Shown here: positions 8,397 to 17,436 of the stretch, piece by piece
Layout: every line of letters starts with the position of its first letter
Position numbering within the stretch: the stretch's first letter is position 1
Source of the DNA: Verrucomicrobiaceae bacterium
GTDB taxonomy: Bacteria; Verrucomicrobiota; Verrucomicrobiia; Verrucomicrobiales; DEV007
NCBI GenBank assembly: GCA_009936795.1
Contig: JAACDM010000110.1
Span: forward strand, 1 to 35,589
Reading direction: 5' to 3'
DNA: 35,589 nucleotides
Translations under genes and position numbers: made by a program
The notes under the pieces: model-generated
Database searches by the model: none
Told to the model about the DNA's origin: nothing
What the model saw: only the letters and a program-made list of their open reading frames with translations

Positions 8397-9358
8397 ACTC
8401 TTTCCCGGCTACGACGCTGACGGTGTAATAGCACTGAAAACCCGAGCACTAGTGATAGGACAACAAAGCCATTCGTCGGCTCAGGGCTCGGCACGACGGT
8501 GAGCGCTGCATTTGTAAGCATCGTGCTCCGAAAGGCCGCCCAGGATGGAAGCAGATCCAGGCCCGTTCTGGGACCGCTATCCGCAGCCGAGATTTCATAC
8601 CCATAAACACGGTCCCCTACATTGATTCTAAACTGGTGAAACGTTAGCAAGAGACCTCCTATGTTTTGAACCTGATCGATGTCGTCTGGCTGATCGAATG
8701 GACCGCCCCTGTCATTCGTCTCCGAATCCCAAAGAGCATGGTGCATGCTGGTGACGCCACTTCCAAAGGGATCCCCATCTCCAATCGTTACTTCTTAGGA
8801 ATAAGTTAGTGCTTTCCCTACTCCATCCACACTCATGACCAATCGCATGTTGATATTCCTATCATTCGCCTAACTTTCAATAATAGAGACGCCAGCCTCT
8901 TTCAGCTCTAACGGATCATTTAATTGCACGCCGGTCATACTTTTGAATCGCACGGCATCCAGGGTGCGATTGAAGGTATCGTCAGAGCCATAATTAATTC
9001 GAAGCGGCGTGGAAAACATGTCGGCCAGATCGACCAACGCATTCCCCGTGTAGCCCGTATCGTTGCCGTTGCTTGGCATATCATTCCGCTCATACCAAAC
9101 ACGGGTCTCCACTGGGTTCGCCTTGAAGTCGAAGTCGACCTAAGGAAATTCAACCAACGGTTCGTAGGTCGATCCTCCTGCCGTAAAGGTCGTTACGACC
9201 GTGACATCGTTTTCATACCGATAGCCATTATTTGGATCAATACTCGGGGGCCCTACAGTTGTGCTCGTGGTGATCGAATCCCAAGACACCAGGGCAGCTC
9301 GCGCCAAAGGACTAGCCAGAAGCAATCCCCAAATGATCAGCGACCTGAGGGCCTGCAT
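8393..9358 (-). pseudogene. PEP-CTERM surface/secreted protein with three in-frame stops
   Basis: A 322-codon frame from ATG 9358 to TGA 8393, broken only by TAG 9140-9142, TAG 8870-8872 and TAA 8795-8797, without any frameshift. The N terminus (MQALRSLIIWGLLLASPLARAA) is a signal peptide. The body is beta-rich and unidentified (for example NGYRYENDVTVVTTF and GNALVDLADMFSTPLRINY). The C terminus carries the sorting signal: PSPEPTNG, a hydrophobic helix FVVLSLVLGFSVLL, and a basic end HRQRRSRERV. This is the natural substrate type of the exosortase that follows with a 4-bp overlap. No part of the remaining open pieces contains both the export signal and the sorting signal, so no sorted product can be made. 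Confidence 0.82.
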
Positions 9359-9362
9359 AAAT

Positions 9363-9374
9363 ATGAGCGCTCAT
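9363..9374. promoter_or_regulatory. 12-bp perfect palindrome upstream of the PEP-CTERM gene
   Basis: ATGAGCGCTCAT is a perfect palindrome ending 5 bases before the ATG at 9358. It is flanked by AT-rich sequence with weak further symmetry (AATAT on one side, ATATT on the other). It could be an operator at the head of the former exosortase operon, or chance. No SD-like purine stretch is visible between it and the start. Confidence 0.3.
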
Positions 9375-9527
9375 CAATATTTTCATAATAATGACAATTA
9401 AAAGTTTTAATGCGAAGCTTTTTCATGACGATTCGATGGGAAACAGATCAGATTTTTACCGAGAATGCCTGCGGGCGTATCGACATGAAAGCGACCACCT
9501 CTTGGCGGGTCCAGGAAAGATTCTCCT

Positions 9528-10110
9528 TCAAAGCAAGTCGCTTTGAGGGCCTTTCTGAACGATTCTCGACCGATAAGAGGTGCGAGGCTCCATGGGCGCA
9601 TTGTCTGTGACAATAATCTTGGTCAGGTCGCTAGGATCAACCTGAGCCTCGACGTTGCTAGCGGCGGTTTCCCTTTGACCGTCATAGCGATAGATCTCCG
9701 TATAGCCTCTCACCGTGTTGCTTCGCTCCACAATCCAGCAAATCCCTGTGACGCCAGGCCTGTAGCCGAAAGTAAACTCAACGCCACCTCGATCATTTGG
9801 TTGCAGGATAGGCTTGCGGTTGGAATTCGTAGCCGTTCGGATCGGTGTCGTCATGATCAGCCCCAGTGAAAGACGCACTACCGCCCACTAACACTTACTT
9901 TAAGCACAAACCAAAGGAGTTTTCACTCTCCCTCTCTACCGCCCCAATGGCTGCACGGTGACCGATGGGCCGGGGAAAACCGTGCTGGTCCTTCGAATGA
10001 GGGCTTATGCCACCGGCATCGATGACCAGGCCACCAGCAAGATAACGTCTTGTTAGGGTTGGACCTCCATAGTCACCTAGACTTTTCAGCATCGGATCAG
10101 GCACTACCAG
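9528..10110 (-). pseudogene. C-terminal fragment of a beta-helix (choice-of-anchor Q) secreted protein
   Basis: On the minus strand the frame ending at TAA 9895 contains DPMLKSLGDYGGPTLT, then LVIDAGG, DQHGFPRPIG and AAIGAVE. This is the classic end of right-handed beta-helix proteins (LGDYGGPT, SPAIDAG, DQRGFPR, DIGAVE). The same frame continues past the TAA with TGADHDDTDPNGYEF, a D/N-rich linker. It then shifts to the frame ending at 9528, which has GVEFTFGYRPGVTGICWIVE and later TSYRSRIVQK, a typical terminal beta-sandwich module of verrucomicrobial secreted proteins. The beta-helix itself is missing: upstream the frame enters the DUF6288-like relic. The fragment therefore looks like the 3' end of a gene whose 5' part was deleted, joining it to its neighbour near 10.1-10.4 kb. 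Confidence 0.68.
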
Positions 10111-11874
10111 AATGTGTGGCCCTGCCGCAATTCTGGAGGCTTGGAAGCTGGACAAGCAATGAACGCCTTGGGTCACAAGCGTTGCCCCATCGTTGCTATG
10201 CAGAACCACGGAGTTTCCTGAATTGAGGGAAAGGCCGACACGTGCCGCGCTTCCCGCTCCGTGAAGGACGCCGTTTACCGTCACGGCGACCTCGCCAAAA
10301 TTAGCTGCGGAAACTAACGTCCCCACTGTTTTCACAATGTCAGTTTCTTCGTCAAGGATCGACACTTTGAGGTCGCCCGGTATCCACGTCGGGTCCACCA
10401 TCTGCGCATATACCAACATATTCTTTTTAGCTAATGACAGTATCAACGCCATGACACTGGAGGCCACGAATCGCGGGTTGGCGTTGTAGATGGCATTGTC
10501 CCGGTTGGACTGATAGTAGAAGGATCCATCCGTTCATTGGGAGAGCGAGAACCACCACTAGTTGTTATCCAACAATTGACTGAAACTCCCCGGATCGAAC
10601 TGAGCGTCCATCGCCGCGTAAGCCATAGCCATCGTCGGCGAGCCGAGGGTTTCGGGAAACGTTGAGGATGAGTCCCCATGAAGCGTGCGTAGTTCAGCGC
10701 GCGGGCTCGATAAATCGGGTGCGAGTAAGGACTCATCCGATAGGCGATGGATGTCGCACCGGTGCGCCCGAGATCACTCCAGGCATCCGGATTGCCTCCC
10801 GACCCATCCTAATCGGCATACCACACATAGTTGTTTGATCCAGTGCCCTTGACGAGGAATTCGTAGGCGGCATCTAGGCGGGTGCGATCGACTGTCACTC
10901 CAACACGATCCATGAGGGCGAGTGCCAGAGTTCCCTGACCCGTGGCCATGCAGATGGGGCCGTAGCCTTCGAAACAGGGATTGTGTCTCCAGCCGTCAAA
11001 ACCAAATTTCGTCGGATCGACGTCGTGGGTTTGGGGCAGCACCAACTGAGAGATGTCCTTGTACTGGCTGTCGATGAGGTAGGTGTAGAGGGTTTGCAGT
11101 TTGATCAAGACCCAGGGTTTGCTCGTCTTATTTTAGTATTCTGATAGATGAATCGCGGCCGTGAAGTATTTCCAGTGATGGAGGCCGTGCTGTGGAATGG
11201 CCGCGTTGGTCTGGTTGTCGTAGTAAGCGGCAAGATTGTCAGCTGCGGTTATACTTGCTGTGCTGCTGTCGGCCAGCAAGGCGAGCCACACAAAGATGCT
11301 ATTCTCGTGGCCGCCCTGTCCCTCCCAAGTCCCATCATTCAATTGAGAAGTTTGCAGGTAGGTTAGTAATTCGGCGAGGATGAGAGTAGATTTCGGGCAG
11401 CTGTCCGAAAAGGTTGGCGAGAACCTCCCGGTAGACCGTTCCCACATCGAGCGTGACGTTCTGCGAGCTCATTCCACGGTTGAAAAGACACGTCGAGGAG
11501 ACCATCGGTAGACTGAATCGTGTCCAGAGCCACTCTGAATTCACTGATCGGTCCTTGCGCTCTAAAAACCTCTGGGCTGTAACCGCTCTAATGGTCCTCA
11601 GTAAACGCCTGACCCTCCACTCCGGTGATCACGTCCTCTGCTTACAGGAGTCCATTAGCAGGTGATCCGGAAAAAACATATTTCACCACCAGCGTTCGGG
11701 GCGAGCTACACACTCAAACCGGTGATGCCGAGGTTGTAAAACCAGCTGGGAACCACGGCATCGCGCCCGACACTCGTCGTCGCCGACCACGAAGAGCCAC
11801 TCTCAACATTGTAAGCGACCTGTGCGCGGATGCTGCCGCATAGCACCATACCTGCGAGTAAAATTGGTTATCAT
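10111..11874 (-). pseudogene. DUF6288-like secreted protein (PDZ-like plus alpha/alpha toroid), decayed
   Basis: Successive frames give the ordered blocks of this family. The N-terminal signal (LLAGMVLCGSIRAQ) is one base out of frame with ATG 11874. Then come VAYNVESGSSWSATTSVG and VVPSWFYNLGITGLSV, a PDZ-like stretch (VFSGSPANGLL, EDVITGVEGQAF), DSCPKSTLILAELLTYL, WRHNPCFEGYGPICM and GTGSNNYVWYAD, then SDLGRTGATSIAYRMSPY. The end reads WWFSLSQ, a stop, TDGSFYYQSNRDNA and ASSVMALILSL. In-frame stops include TAG 11706, TAA 11642, TAG 11588, TAA 11133, TAG 10809, TAG 10558 and TGA 10534 (lowest coordinate of each). There are frameshifts in the signal peptide, near 11700, near 11440 and near 10670. 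The toroid fold is that of terpene-cyclase-like helical barrels; the function of the family is unknown. The family name is from memory and should be confirmed by search. Confidence 0.7.
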
Positions 11875-11946
11875 TTAATATTTGATCGTTTAGCTAGGGT
11901 CTTAAAGCTATGCCCGAACGGTATCAAATAGTAACGGCTTAGGTCC

Positions 11947-13035
11947 TCACGGTCTCTCTGTAGCTTGGGGCTCGTCAGAATCTGAGAAGGGCTTGATAGA
12001 GATTGTGACAGGCGAGCCCTTGGCAGGAAGCGGACCACGGTTGACAAACCAGATGTCGTCACGGATCCGCGACTGACCGGGATGGTTCACCATGGCACTG
12101 GGATCCGAGAAAACCGCCGCGATATCGCCAGTTTTCCCGGCACGGAATCCAGTCTCGGTGACGACCGAGCCAGTGTATAGCCACGGGCCAGCAGCCATCG
12201 GCTTTCCGGTTTCTTCGTTAATGATCAACTCATTCATCGGGGACCTCATCCGCCTACCTTCGGTGATCCATGCTGCAGAGATATCGAGACGAGCGAGCGA
12301 GCGTACGTTCTCCGACACCGTGGGGTATTTACCAGTCGGCCGGTGATCAGGTGTCCGGATTTCAAACAGCTCAGGCGACGGTTCGTAGCCGAGTAGAAGG
12401 AAGGCCACGTTGAGGTCGATCGGCCGAATACGGCACGAGAAGAGCGCCTCGTGTGTCTTGCCTCTACGAGTGACCAACAAATACTCAATGGGGCCATCAA
12501 TTTGGTTCACAGAGGCCTCAAAAACGATTTCCCGGGATGGCTTGTGAATCGTGATATTGCCTACTTCATAGGTGTGTATATCGATCTTGGTGACTTTCCC
12601 CGCGGCAGTATGTTCAGCCGGGGCCTCTGCTACAAGCGTCGTGGTGCGCTTCGTGCCGTGAACTGACTTCCTAAAGTAGAGTCTACCGTTGATCCGAATG
12701 GTCCGCACGGCCGACTCACCCGGACGGCCCTCGAATTGCAACTGGATGTCAGGCTTGCCCTCGGCCGCTTCCAGCAGGCCATTCGCGATATTCGGCGTCA
12801 GGTCCCACGACGTTCCACTATCATTGGTCCAGCGGAAACGCATCGCTTCGGTTGGATGGCGTGTGATGTCGCCTCGATCCTTACCCGTGTCTGGCAAGGC
12901 GGTTTCGTATCGGCCCAAAAGCGTCCCCTCGTTGGCCGACAACGGCAACGTACCCACGATCAGGAGCAGCACGCCGAAGATCAATCGACGAAGCCGAACG
13001 AATCTTAAGGGTATGTGAGATCGAATACGGGACAT
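11947..13035 (-). CDS. secreted YdjY-like domain protein
   Basis: An intact 362-residue frame starting MSRIRSHIPLRFVRLRRL followed by IFGVLLLIVGTLPLSANEG, a long signal peptide with a basic n-region. The C-terminal half has the YdjY-type pattern: REIVFEASVNQIDGPIEYLL, then GKTHEALFSCRIRPIDLNVA and FLLLGYEP. The first half is beta-rich (GRYETALPD, FRWTNDSGTSWDL). The biochemical role of YdjY domains is not established. The gene lies 72 bp upstream of the decayed DUF6288-like gene on the same strand, so the two may have formed an operon; this partner has survived. No stop or frameshift is seen, and the end (DEPQATERP) is clean. Alternative start codons within the signal peptide would shorten it implausibly. 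Confidence 0.78.
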   Translation of the reverse strand: MSRIRSHIPLRFVRLRRLIFGVLLLIVGTLPLSANEGTLLGRYETALPDTGKDRGDITRHPTEAMRFRWTNDSGTSWDLTPNIANGLLEAAEGKPDIQLQFEGRPGESAVRTIRINGRLYFRKSVHGTKRTTTLVAEAPAEHTAAGKVTKIDIHTYEVGNITIHKPSREIVFEASVNQIDGPIEYLLVTRRGKTHEALFSCRIRPIDLNVAFLLLGYEPSPELFEIRTPDHRPTGKYPTVSENVRSLARLDISAAWITEGRRMRSPMNELIINEETGKPMAAGPWLYTGSVVTETGFRAGKTGDIAAVFSDPSAMVNHPGQSRIRDDIWFVNRGPLPAKGSPVTISIKPFSDSDEPQATERP

Positions 13036-13431
13036 TGGGTCTTGAACGCGGATGCTCTTGGAGAGTTATCGGGTATTCGATATGTCAGCTGGCAACCGAG
13101 GAGAATGATTACCAGTTCACCGCATAGCGTGTAAAGAGTTTTGGAGCAGACCACCTTACACGGGGAGAGGCTCCTGACATTTCGCGACACATTCATAATT
13201 ATACTACCTCTGATGAATGGTGCCATCCCCCTCGAACCTTTGCGAAAGCCCGTCAATGAATTGAAGATGCCAGGATCCAGTGGGCCTCTGTCGGTCACAA
13301 TATTCATGGTAAGATAGCCAAGTTCGAGCATGGTCCTGACATTTCCCGTCAAGAACTGGGCTCAGAATGTGAAGTTTAGTCCCCACACATGCCTTGGAAA
13401 CTGCTCCCATCTTAAGCCCCCCCCAACTGCG
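13036..13431. other. 396-bp gap without a recognised gene
   Basis: Between the YdjY-like gene start and the HAD gene stop both strands carry only short frames of no recognised family. A plus-strand frame (about 13159-13311) reads LRKPVNELKMPGSSGPLSV and a minus-strand frame reads DGKCQDHARTWLSYHEYCD, but neither has a credible start, continuity or codon pattern. A run of eight C (13417-13424) follows the HAD stop. The region probably holds the promoter of the YdjY-like gene and degraded sequence. Confidence 0.5.
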
Positions 13432-14136
13432 TCAGCGCATCAGCCAAGAAACGATTTCCTCCGTTGCAGCCAGATCCCCTACCAACTGATTCGGCTCATG
13501 CCCAGCCAACGCACCGCGTTCGAAGCAACCCGTCGCCACCGCAAGTGTGCGTGCTCCGCAGGCTTTCCCACAAGCGATGTCCTTCGGCGTGTCGCCAATG
13601 ACGGTGACTTGGTCAGGCGAAAAACAGTGCCCTCGTTTCTCCGAAGCACGAGTGATCGCCGCCAATCCTAACTCGTTTCGGTCCCAGTGATCAGAGCCGT
13701 AAGCACCACTTTCAAAACAGAAGTATTGGGACAGTCCATACGCATCCATCTTCGTCTGTGCTCCCTCCAACGTATTCCCTGTAAGAAGACCTACGGCCAC
13801 ATCTGGCAATTGAGTGAGACGATCTAGAAGAGCATTCACGCCGTCCAGCACCCGGCCGCGGACAGTCCCATCCTTTGCGATAATCTCATCGCGCAGCACA
13901 CCGACATAGGCATCCAAGAACGCTGTCTCATTCTCAATCGTCTGCTCGACATCGAAGGTCTCAAAAAGAAACCGTGTAAGCCCAAGATCAGTCGCTCCAG
14001 CCAGCTCAAGTGGAGGAACTTCTTGCTCGCCGACAGCCTCTGGGAATGCCAAGCGCATCCCCTCCTGCAGAGAACTGCGACCAATGCCGCCAGTGTCTAC
14101 CAGAGTACCATCGATATCGAAGAGAAGGAGCCGCAT
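13432..14136 (-). CDS. HAD-family phosphatase (phosphoglycolate-phosphatase-like)
   Basis: A 234-residue cytoplasmic HAD hydrolase. Motif I is LLFDIDGTLVDT (nucleophile Asp 7, general acid Asp 9), motif II is GLLTGNT (Thr 119), and motif IV is VIGDTPKDI (Asp 182 and Asp 186). A helical cap lies between motifs I and II. The likely reaction is phosphate-ester hydrolysis of a small phosphorylated metabolite; phosphoglycolate or a sugar phosphate are the usual guesses. The ATG at 14136 immediately follows the TAA of the Gfo/Idh gene (14137-14139), so the two are surely co-transcribed and probably coupled. It is the last gene of a PhoD, Gfo/Idh, HAD operon. Confidence 0.9.
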   Translation of the reverse strand: MRLLLFDIDGTLVDTGGIGRSSLQEGMRLAFPEAVGEQEVPPLELAGATDLGLTRFLFETFDVEQTIENETAFLDAYVGVLRDEIIAKDGTVRGRVLDGVNALLDRLTQLPDVAVGLLTGNTLEGAQTKMDAYGLSQYFCFESGAYGSDHWDRNELGLAAITRASEKRGHCFSPDQVTVIGDTPKDIACGKACGARTLAVATGCFERGALAGHEPNQLVGDLAATEEIVSWLMR

Positions 14137-15453
14137 TTAAACGGGCTCCCAGCCCTTGCGATAGTCGCGTTTTACAAAGCCGGTCGCTGCCTCGGAATTG
14201 CGGAAACGAAGATCGTCCGAGTCCCACAAAAGAGTCTCGTCAGGGAAGATGCTCGCGACACAGCCTAACAGAACTGCCTCAGTCAGTGGCGCGGCATACT
14301 CGAAATTGGCGGAGGGCTTGGGACCACCATTCAAGCAACTATCAACATACTCCATGTAGTGGTTCCGCGGCTCAAGCTTGGGGTAGCGGAACTTCTCGTA
14401 GCGATCTCTTGGAAACATCACGGGTCGACCACCATGAGGATGAAGCAGCACACCTTCTGTGCCGACAATGATATTCCCCTGCCCCGGCACCTTATCCACC
14501 AGATCTGTAATCTCCTTGGGAGGTCGAGACGAGCCATCATACCAAGTCACCTTTACGGTCTGCCCCTCGGTGTAAAAGGTCCCCGGGAAGGTGTATTCGA
14601 CCTGGCCATTAATCGCCCAGTTGTGCTCATTCGGCTCTGGCCCGGTAGATTTCACAGACAAGGGCGCAGATAGAGCAAGCGCCCGAAACCAAGAGCTGAA
14701 GATGTGGCACCCCATGTCGCCTAATGTTCCCGTGCCAAAGTCGCGACGCTTCCTCCAATTTCCAGGATGATAGTGTCCCTTGATGTAGGGGCGGTCTTTG
14801 GCCACGCCTAACCAAAGGTCCCAGTCAAGATCGGCAGGCGGCTCTTGGCCAGACTCAGGGCGTGGTTTGGGATCACCCCAAGCCTTGTTCGAGAAACTGT
14901 GCACTTCTTTCACTTTGCCTATATTACCATCTTGAACGAGACGGACGGCAAAGCGCTCTTCAAATCCAGAGGAGACTTGGATACCCATTTGTGTCATCAC
15001 CCCCTTCTCGCGCGCCCGCAACATGGCTTGGCGGCATTCCCATAGGTTTTGAGTCAGCGGCTTTTGACCATAGACATGCTTACCTTGTGCCAAAGCGGCC
15101 AGACCCATCGGCCCATGCATGTGGTCGGGTGTGGATACATTGACGGAATCAATCTTGTCCCCCTCTTTGTCTAACAACTCCCGCCAATCTTGATAAACTC
15201 GGACATCGGGATGCTTCTTCTTGATCGCCTCCAGGTTTCTTTTGGACACATCAGCCACAGCCACAAGCTGGAATTGATCGTGCCGCGAGAGGCTACCTAT
15301 ATCTGCACCAGCCATGCCAGCAGCGCCGAAGCTCGCATGCTGAAGCTTGCCATTGGGAGAAACGGCCTTGGCTCCTGTCGTTACAAAGGGAGCGGTGATT
15401 GCGGTCGCACCAGCAGTGCGGAGAAAGTTTCTACGAGAGGATTTGGTGTGCAT
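14137..15453 (-). CDS. Tat-exported Gfo/Idh/MocA-family oxidoreductase
   Basis: NAD(P)-dependent oxidoreductase probably acting on a sugar or glycoside outside the cytoplasm. The ATG at 15453 gives MHTKSSRRNFLRTAGATAIT, a twin-arginine signal (RRNFLRT) fitting export of a folded, cofactor-loaded enzyme. The Rossmann region follows (LQHASFGAAGMAGADIGSL, LVAVADVSKR). The substrate-binding motif, usually EKP, reads GQKPLTQN, as in many PVC secreted members. The C-terminal domain contains GDMGCHIFSSWF and NHYMEYVDSC. A longer frame from 15492 would put 13 residues before the Tat motif and overlap the PhoD gene, so 15453 is preferred. It is the middle gene of a three-gene operon, 10 bp after the PhoD-like gene and abutting the HAD gene. 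Confidence 0.92.
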   Translation of the reverse strand: MHTKSSRRNFLRTAGATAITAPFVTTGAKAVSPNGKLQHASFGAAGMAGADIGSLSRHDQFQLVAVADVSKRNLEAIKKKHPDVRVYQDWRELLDKEGDKIDSVNVSTPDHMHGPMGLAALAQGKHVYGQKPLTQNLWECRQAMLRAREKGVMTQMGIQVSSGFEERFAVRLVQDGNIGKVKEVHSFSNKAWGDPKPRPESGQEPPADLDWDLWLGVAKDRPYIKGHYHPGNWRKRRDFGTGTLGDMGCHIFSSWFRALALSAPLSVKSTGPEPNEHNWAINGQVEYTFPGTFYTEGQTVKVTWYDGSSRPPKEITDLVDKVPGQGNIIVGTEGVLLHPHGGRPVMFPRDRYEKFRYPKLEPRNHYMEYVDSCLNGGPKPSANFEYAAPLTEAVLLGCVASIFPDETLLWDSDDLRFRNSEAATGFVKRDYRKGWEPV

Positions 15454-15463
15454 GAAAATAAGT

Positions 15464-17341
15464 CTAGGATTTCGAAATGAGTTGACCTGCAAGAATTACC
15501 GTGTCAGCCCGGTCTTTCCCGACTTTCACTGTGTAACTTCCCGCAGCGTACACGGGCGGTTCAAACCCCGTCTCAGCGCGGACGGTGTAGAGAATGTCAT
15601 TCGTCGCTTCATTCAGCACCTGAACCACGGGCCGATCAATTCCCGGCACATTGATCGCTGGGAGTCGACCAACAACTTCACGCCCGTCGTTGTCTGACAT
15701 CTTCACGGTAATAGGCCAGCCAGGATACTGGACCTTGTCCCCTTCAGAAACATCTGCGAATCGCGGCCAGCATTCGAAGGTCACGGTCTTCGTCTTCTTG
15801 TCGAAACGTGCCACGCCATGACCATCCGAGCGCTGCTTCTCATCCCTACGATCCGTAGGATTGGCATAGGCCATCATATTCACCCTATTGCCAAGCCCAT
15901 CGAGATAATCACCCGTCCATGGAAGCTTGCTGTTCGGCACCGGATTGGGCCCGGCCTTCTCATCCTCAGGATGCCACCATCGCCCATAAATCGTATTCAC
16001 AATGGCAGGGCTAGTGAAAGCGTAAGGCCCGTCACCATGCGCTTCGATGCCATGCTTCACAACCACCGCCAAGTGCTGATCCCCACAGAGATGTGGTGCC
16101 CAAGCCCGTCTGATAGCTTGCAGGGCTCGGTTGCGCCCAGTCTGCGGCCAGGCATTCGAGTCCAAGTCCGCCAACAACCGGTTCGTCGGCTGACCATGGA
16201 TATGAACAGCCCCGCAGAACGCTGTTTGCGACAGAACCGCCTTGAGATCGGCACCGGTCCAGTCTTGTCCCCAAGCCTTGAGAAAGTCTAGTTGACGTTC
16301 CCCAAGGAGAACGAGCCCTTTCACGTCAACCGATTCACGATCATACTTCGGATCATTGATATGATCTGGACGCGGCCCCATCTTCGGAATCTTTCCGTCA
16401 GGGCCACTCTTAAACTTGCGATCTTCCAATATCGCGAAATCCACGCCTCCGACCTTCATACTTGTGTAATAAACACCTATCCCACGTTCGATCGGCGTGG
16501 CATCATACGGGTCCGGCAAATGCCACGTCTGGTGACGCTGCACCATATTGACGTATTTGGAAGGGTAAAAGAATCCGCCTTCCGGCCCAGCTGTCGTCGT
16601 CGCCTGTTTTCCGCTCTCCCCCCAAAGATTTGCCTGCCCCACATCATTATCGTCTGGAATGGTAATGACAGGACGGGCCTTGAGAATATCGCGAAACTGC
16701 AATCCAAACTGCAACCAACCAGCCGTGTGCTCGGTGTGATGATAGGTTTGATCCCCCGCAAAGAAGAGTAGATCCGGATCCTGTTTCAGCAAATTCGCCA
16801 CAATGTTGGCGCGCGCCCCAGGGGTGCTACTCGAATTACAGGAAAGATTCCCCACCACGATCACGTCCTTGTCGATAGGATCCCGACGCACCGCCCCTTG
16901 GAACATCGCCTTCTCCCCGTGTCGCACCCGATAGGCAACCGACTCCGTGGTATCCCAACCAGCCACGCGGAAATGCGCGCTCCAACCCAACTCAATCACG
17001 TCCGCCTTCGCCATCTCTTTCCAGGAACCATCCTCCGCCATCGTTTCCAGTCGAACTTCCTTCGCCTCATTGGGCATCAGGGGGAAGAGCTGGGCTGACA
17101 TCTTCAGTGCTCCCTGCGAGACCGTGTAAACCGCAAAGGCCACGACCTCATCACGCGGTACCTTCATCTCGATAAAGTTCTTGGCCCGTCGCTTCTTCAA
17201 TGTCGCGGCATCTTTCTGCCACCACTTTCCTGTAGCTAGGCCATCGAGATTCTTAAACCTCTCGCCAAAAGGCATCGCTTCCTGAGCTGTCAGCCCAGAA
17301 ATCATCCCCAGGGTAGCCAATCCAATGATCAGTCGTCTCAT
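15464..17341 (-). CDS. secreted PhoD-like metallophosphatase
   Basis: A 625-residue exported calcineurin-like phosphoesterase of the PhoD group. The ATG at 17341 gives MRRLIIGLATLGMISGLTAQ, a clear signal peptide; the open frame extends 45 codons upstream but that part overlaps the divergent gene and has no export features. The metal-site blocks are VIVVGNLSCNSS, LLFFAGDQTYHH, ITIPDDNDVGQANLW, AHGDGPYAFTSPA and HLCGDQHLAVVVKHG. An N-terminal beta domain of about 180 residues and a C-terminal beta domain flank the catalytic core. The likely role is phosphate or phosphodiester release from external substrates. It is the first gene of the operon with the Gfo/Idh oxidoreductase and HAD phosphatase. 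The 95 bp to the divergent pseudogene must hold its promoter. Confidence 0.88.
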   Translation of the reverse strand: MRRLIIGLATLGMISGLTAQEAMPFGERFKNLDGLATGKWWQKDAATLKKRRAKNFIEMKVPRDEVVAFAVYTVSQGALKMSAQLFPLMPNEAKEVRLETMAEDGSWKEMAKADVIELGWSAHFRVAGWDTTESVAYRVRHGEKAMFQGAVRRDPIDKDVIVVGNLSCNSSSTPGARANIVANLLKQDPDLLFFAGDQTYHHTEHTAGWLQFGLQFRDILKARPVITIPDDNDVGQANLWGESGKQATTTAGPEGGFFYPSKYVNMVQRHQTWHLPDPYDATPIERGIGVYYTSMKVGGVDFAILEDRKFKSGPDGKIPKMGPRPDHINDPKYDRESVDVKGLVLLGERQLDFLKAWGQDWTGADLKAVLSQTAFCGAVHIHGQPTNRLLADLDSNAWPQTGRNRALQAIRRAWAPHLCGDQHLAVVVKHGIEAHGDGPYAFTSPAIVNTIYGRWWHPEDEKAGPNPVPNSKLPWTGDYLDGLGNRVNMMAYANPTDRRDEKQRSDGHGVARFDKKTKTVTFECWPRFADVSEGDKVQYPGWPITVKMSDNDGREVVGRLPAINVPGIDRPVVQVLNEATNDILYTVRAETGFEPPVYAAGSYTVKVGKDRADTVILAGQLISKS

Positions 17342-17436
17342 GCAAGGATGGTAACGCCGACTCTGATCTTGGAAAGCAAGATCCGCCATCCTCGATGGAA
17401 GTTGCAAGGCGACTCCACACGCGACTAGATTCTCCC

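Noticed and set aside
5827-9142. Possible stop-codon reassignment (TAG/TGA read as an amino acid) to explain the in-frame stops
   Set aside because: All three stop codons interrupt the damaged genes, TAG properly ends intact genes (for example the propeller gene at 4336), and the exosortase also has frameshifts and a lost catalytic Cys, so true decay is simpler.
13153-13431. Plus-strand frame with LRKPVNELKMPG as a possible gene or transposon relic
   Set aside because: No family motif, a stop after about 50 codons, no start signal and no terminal repeats; recorded only as unexplained gap.
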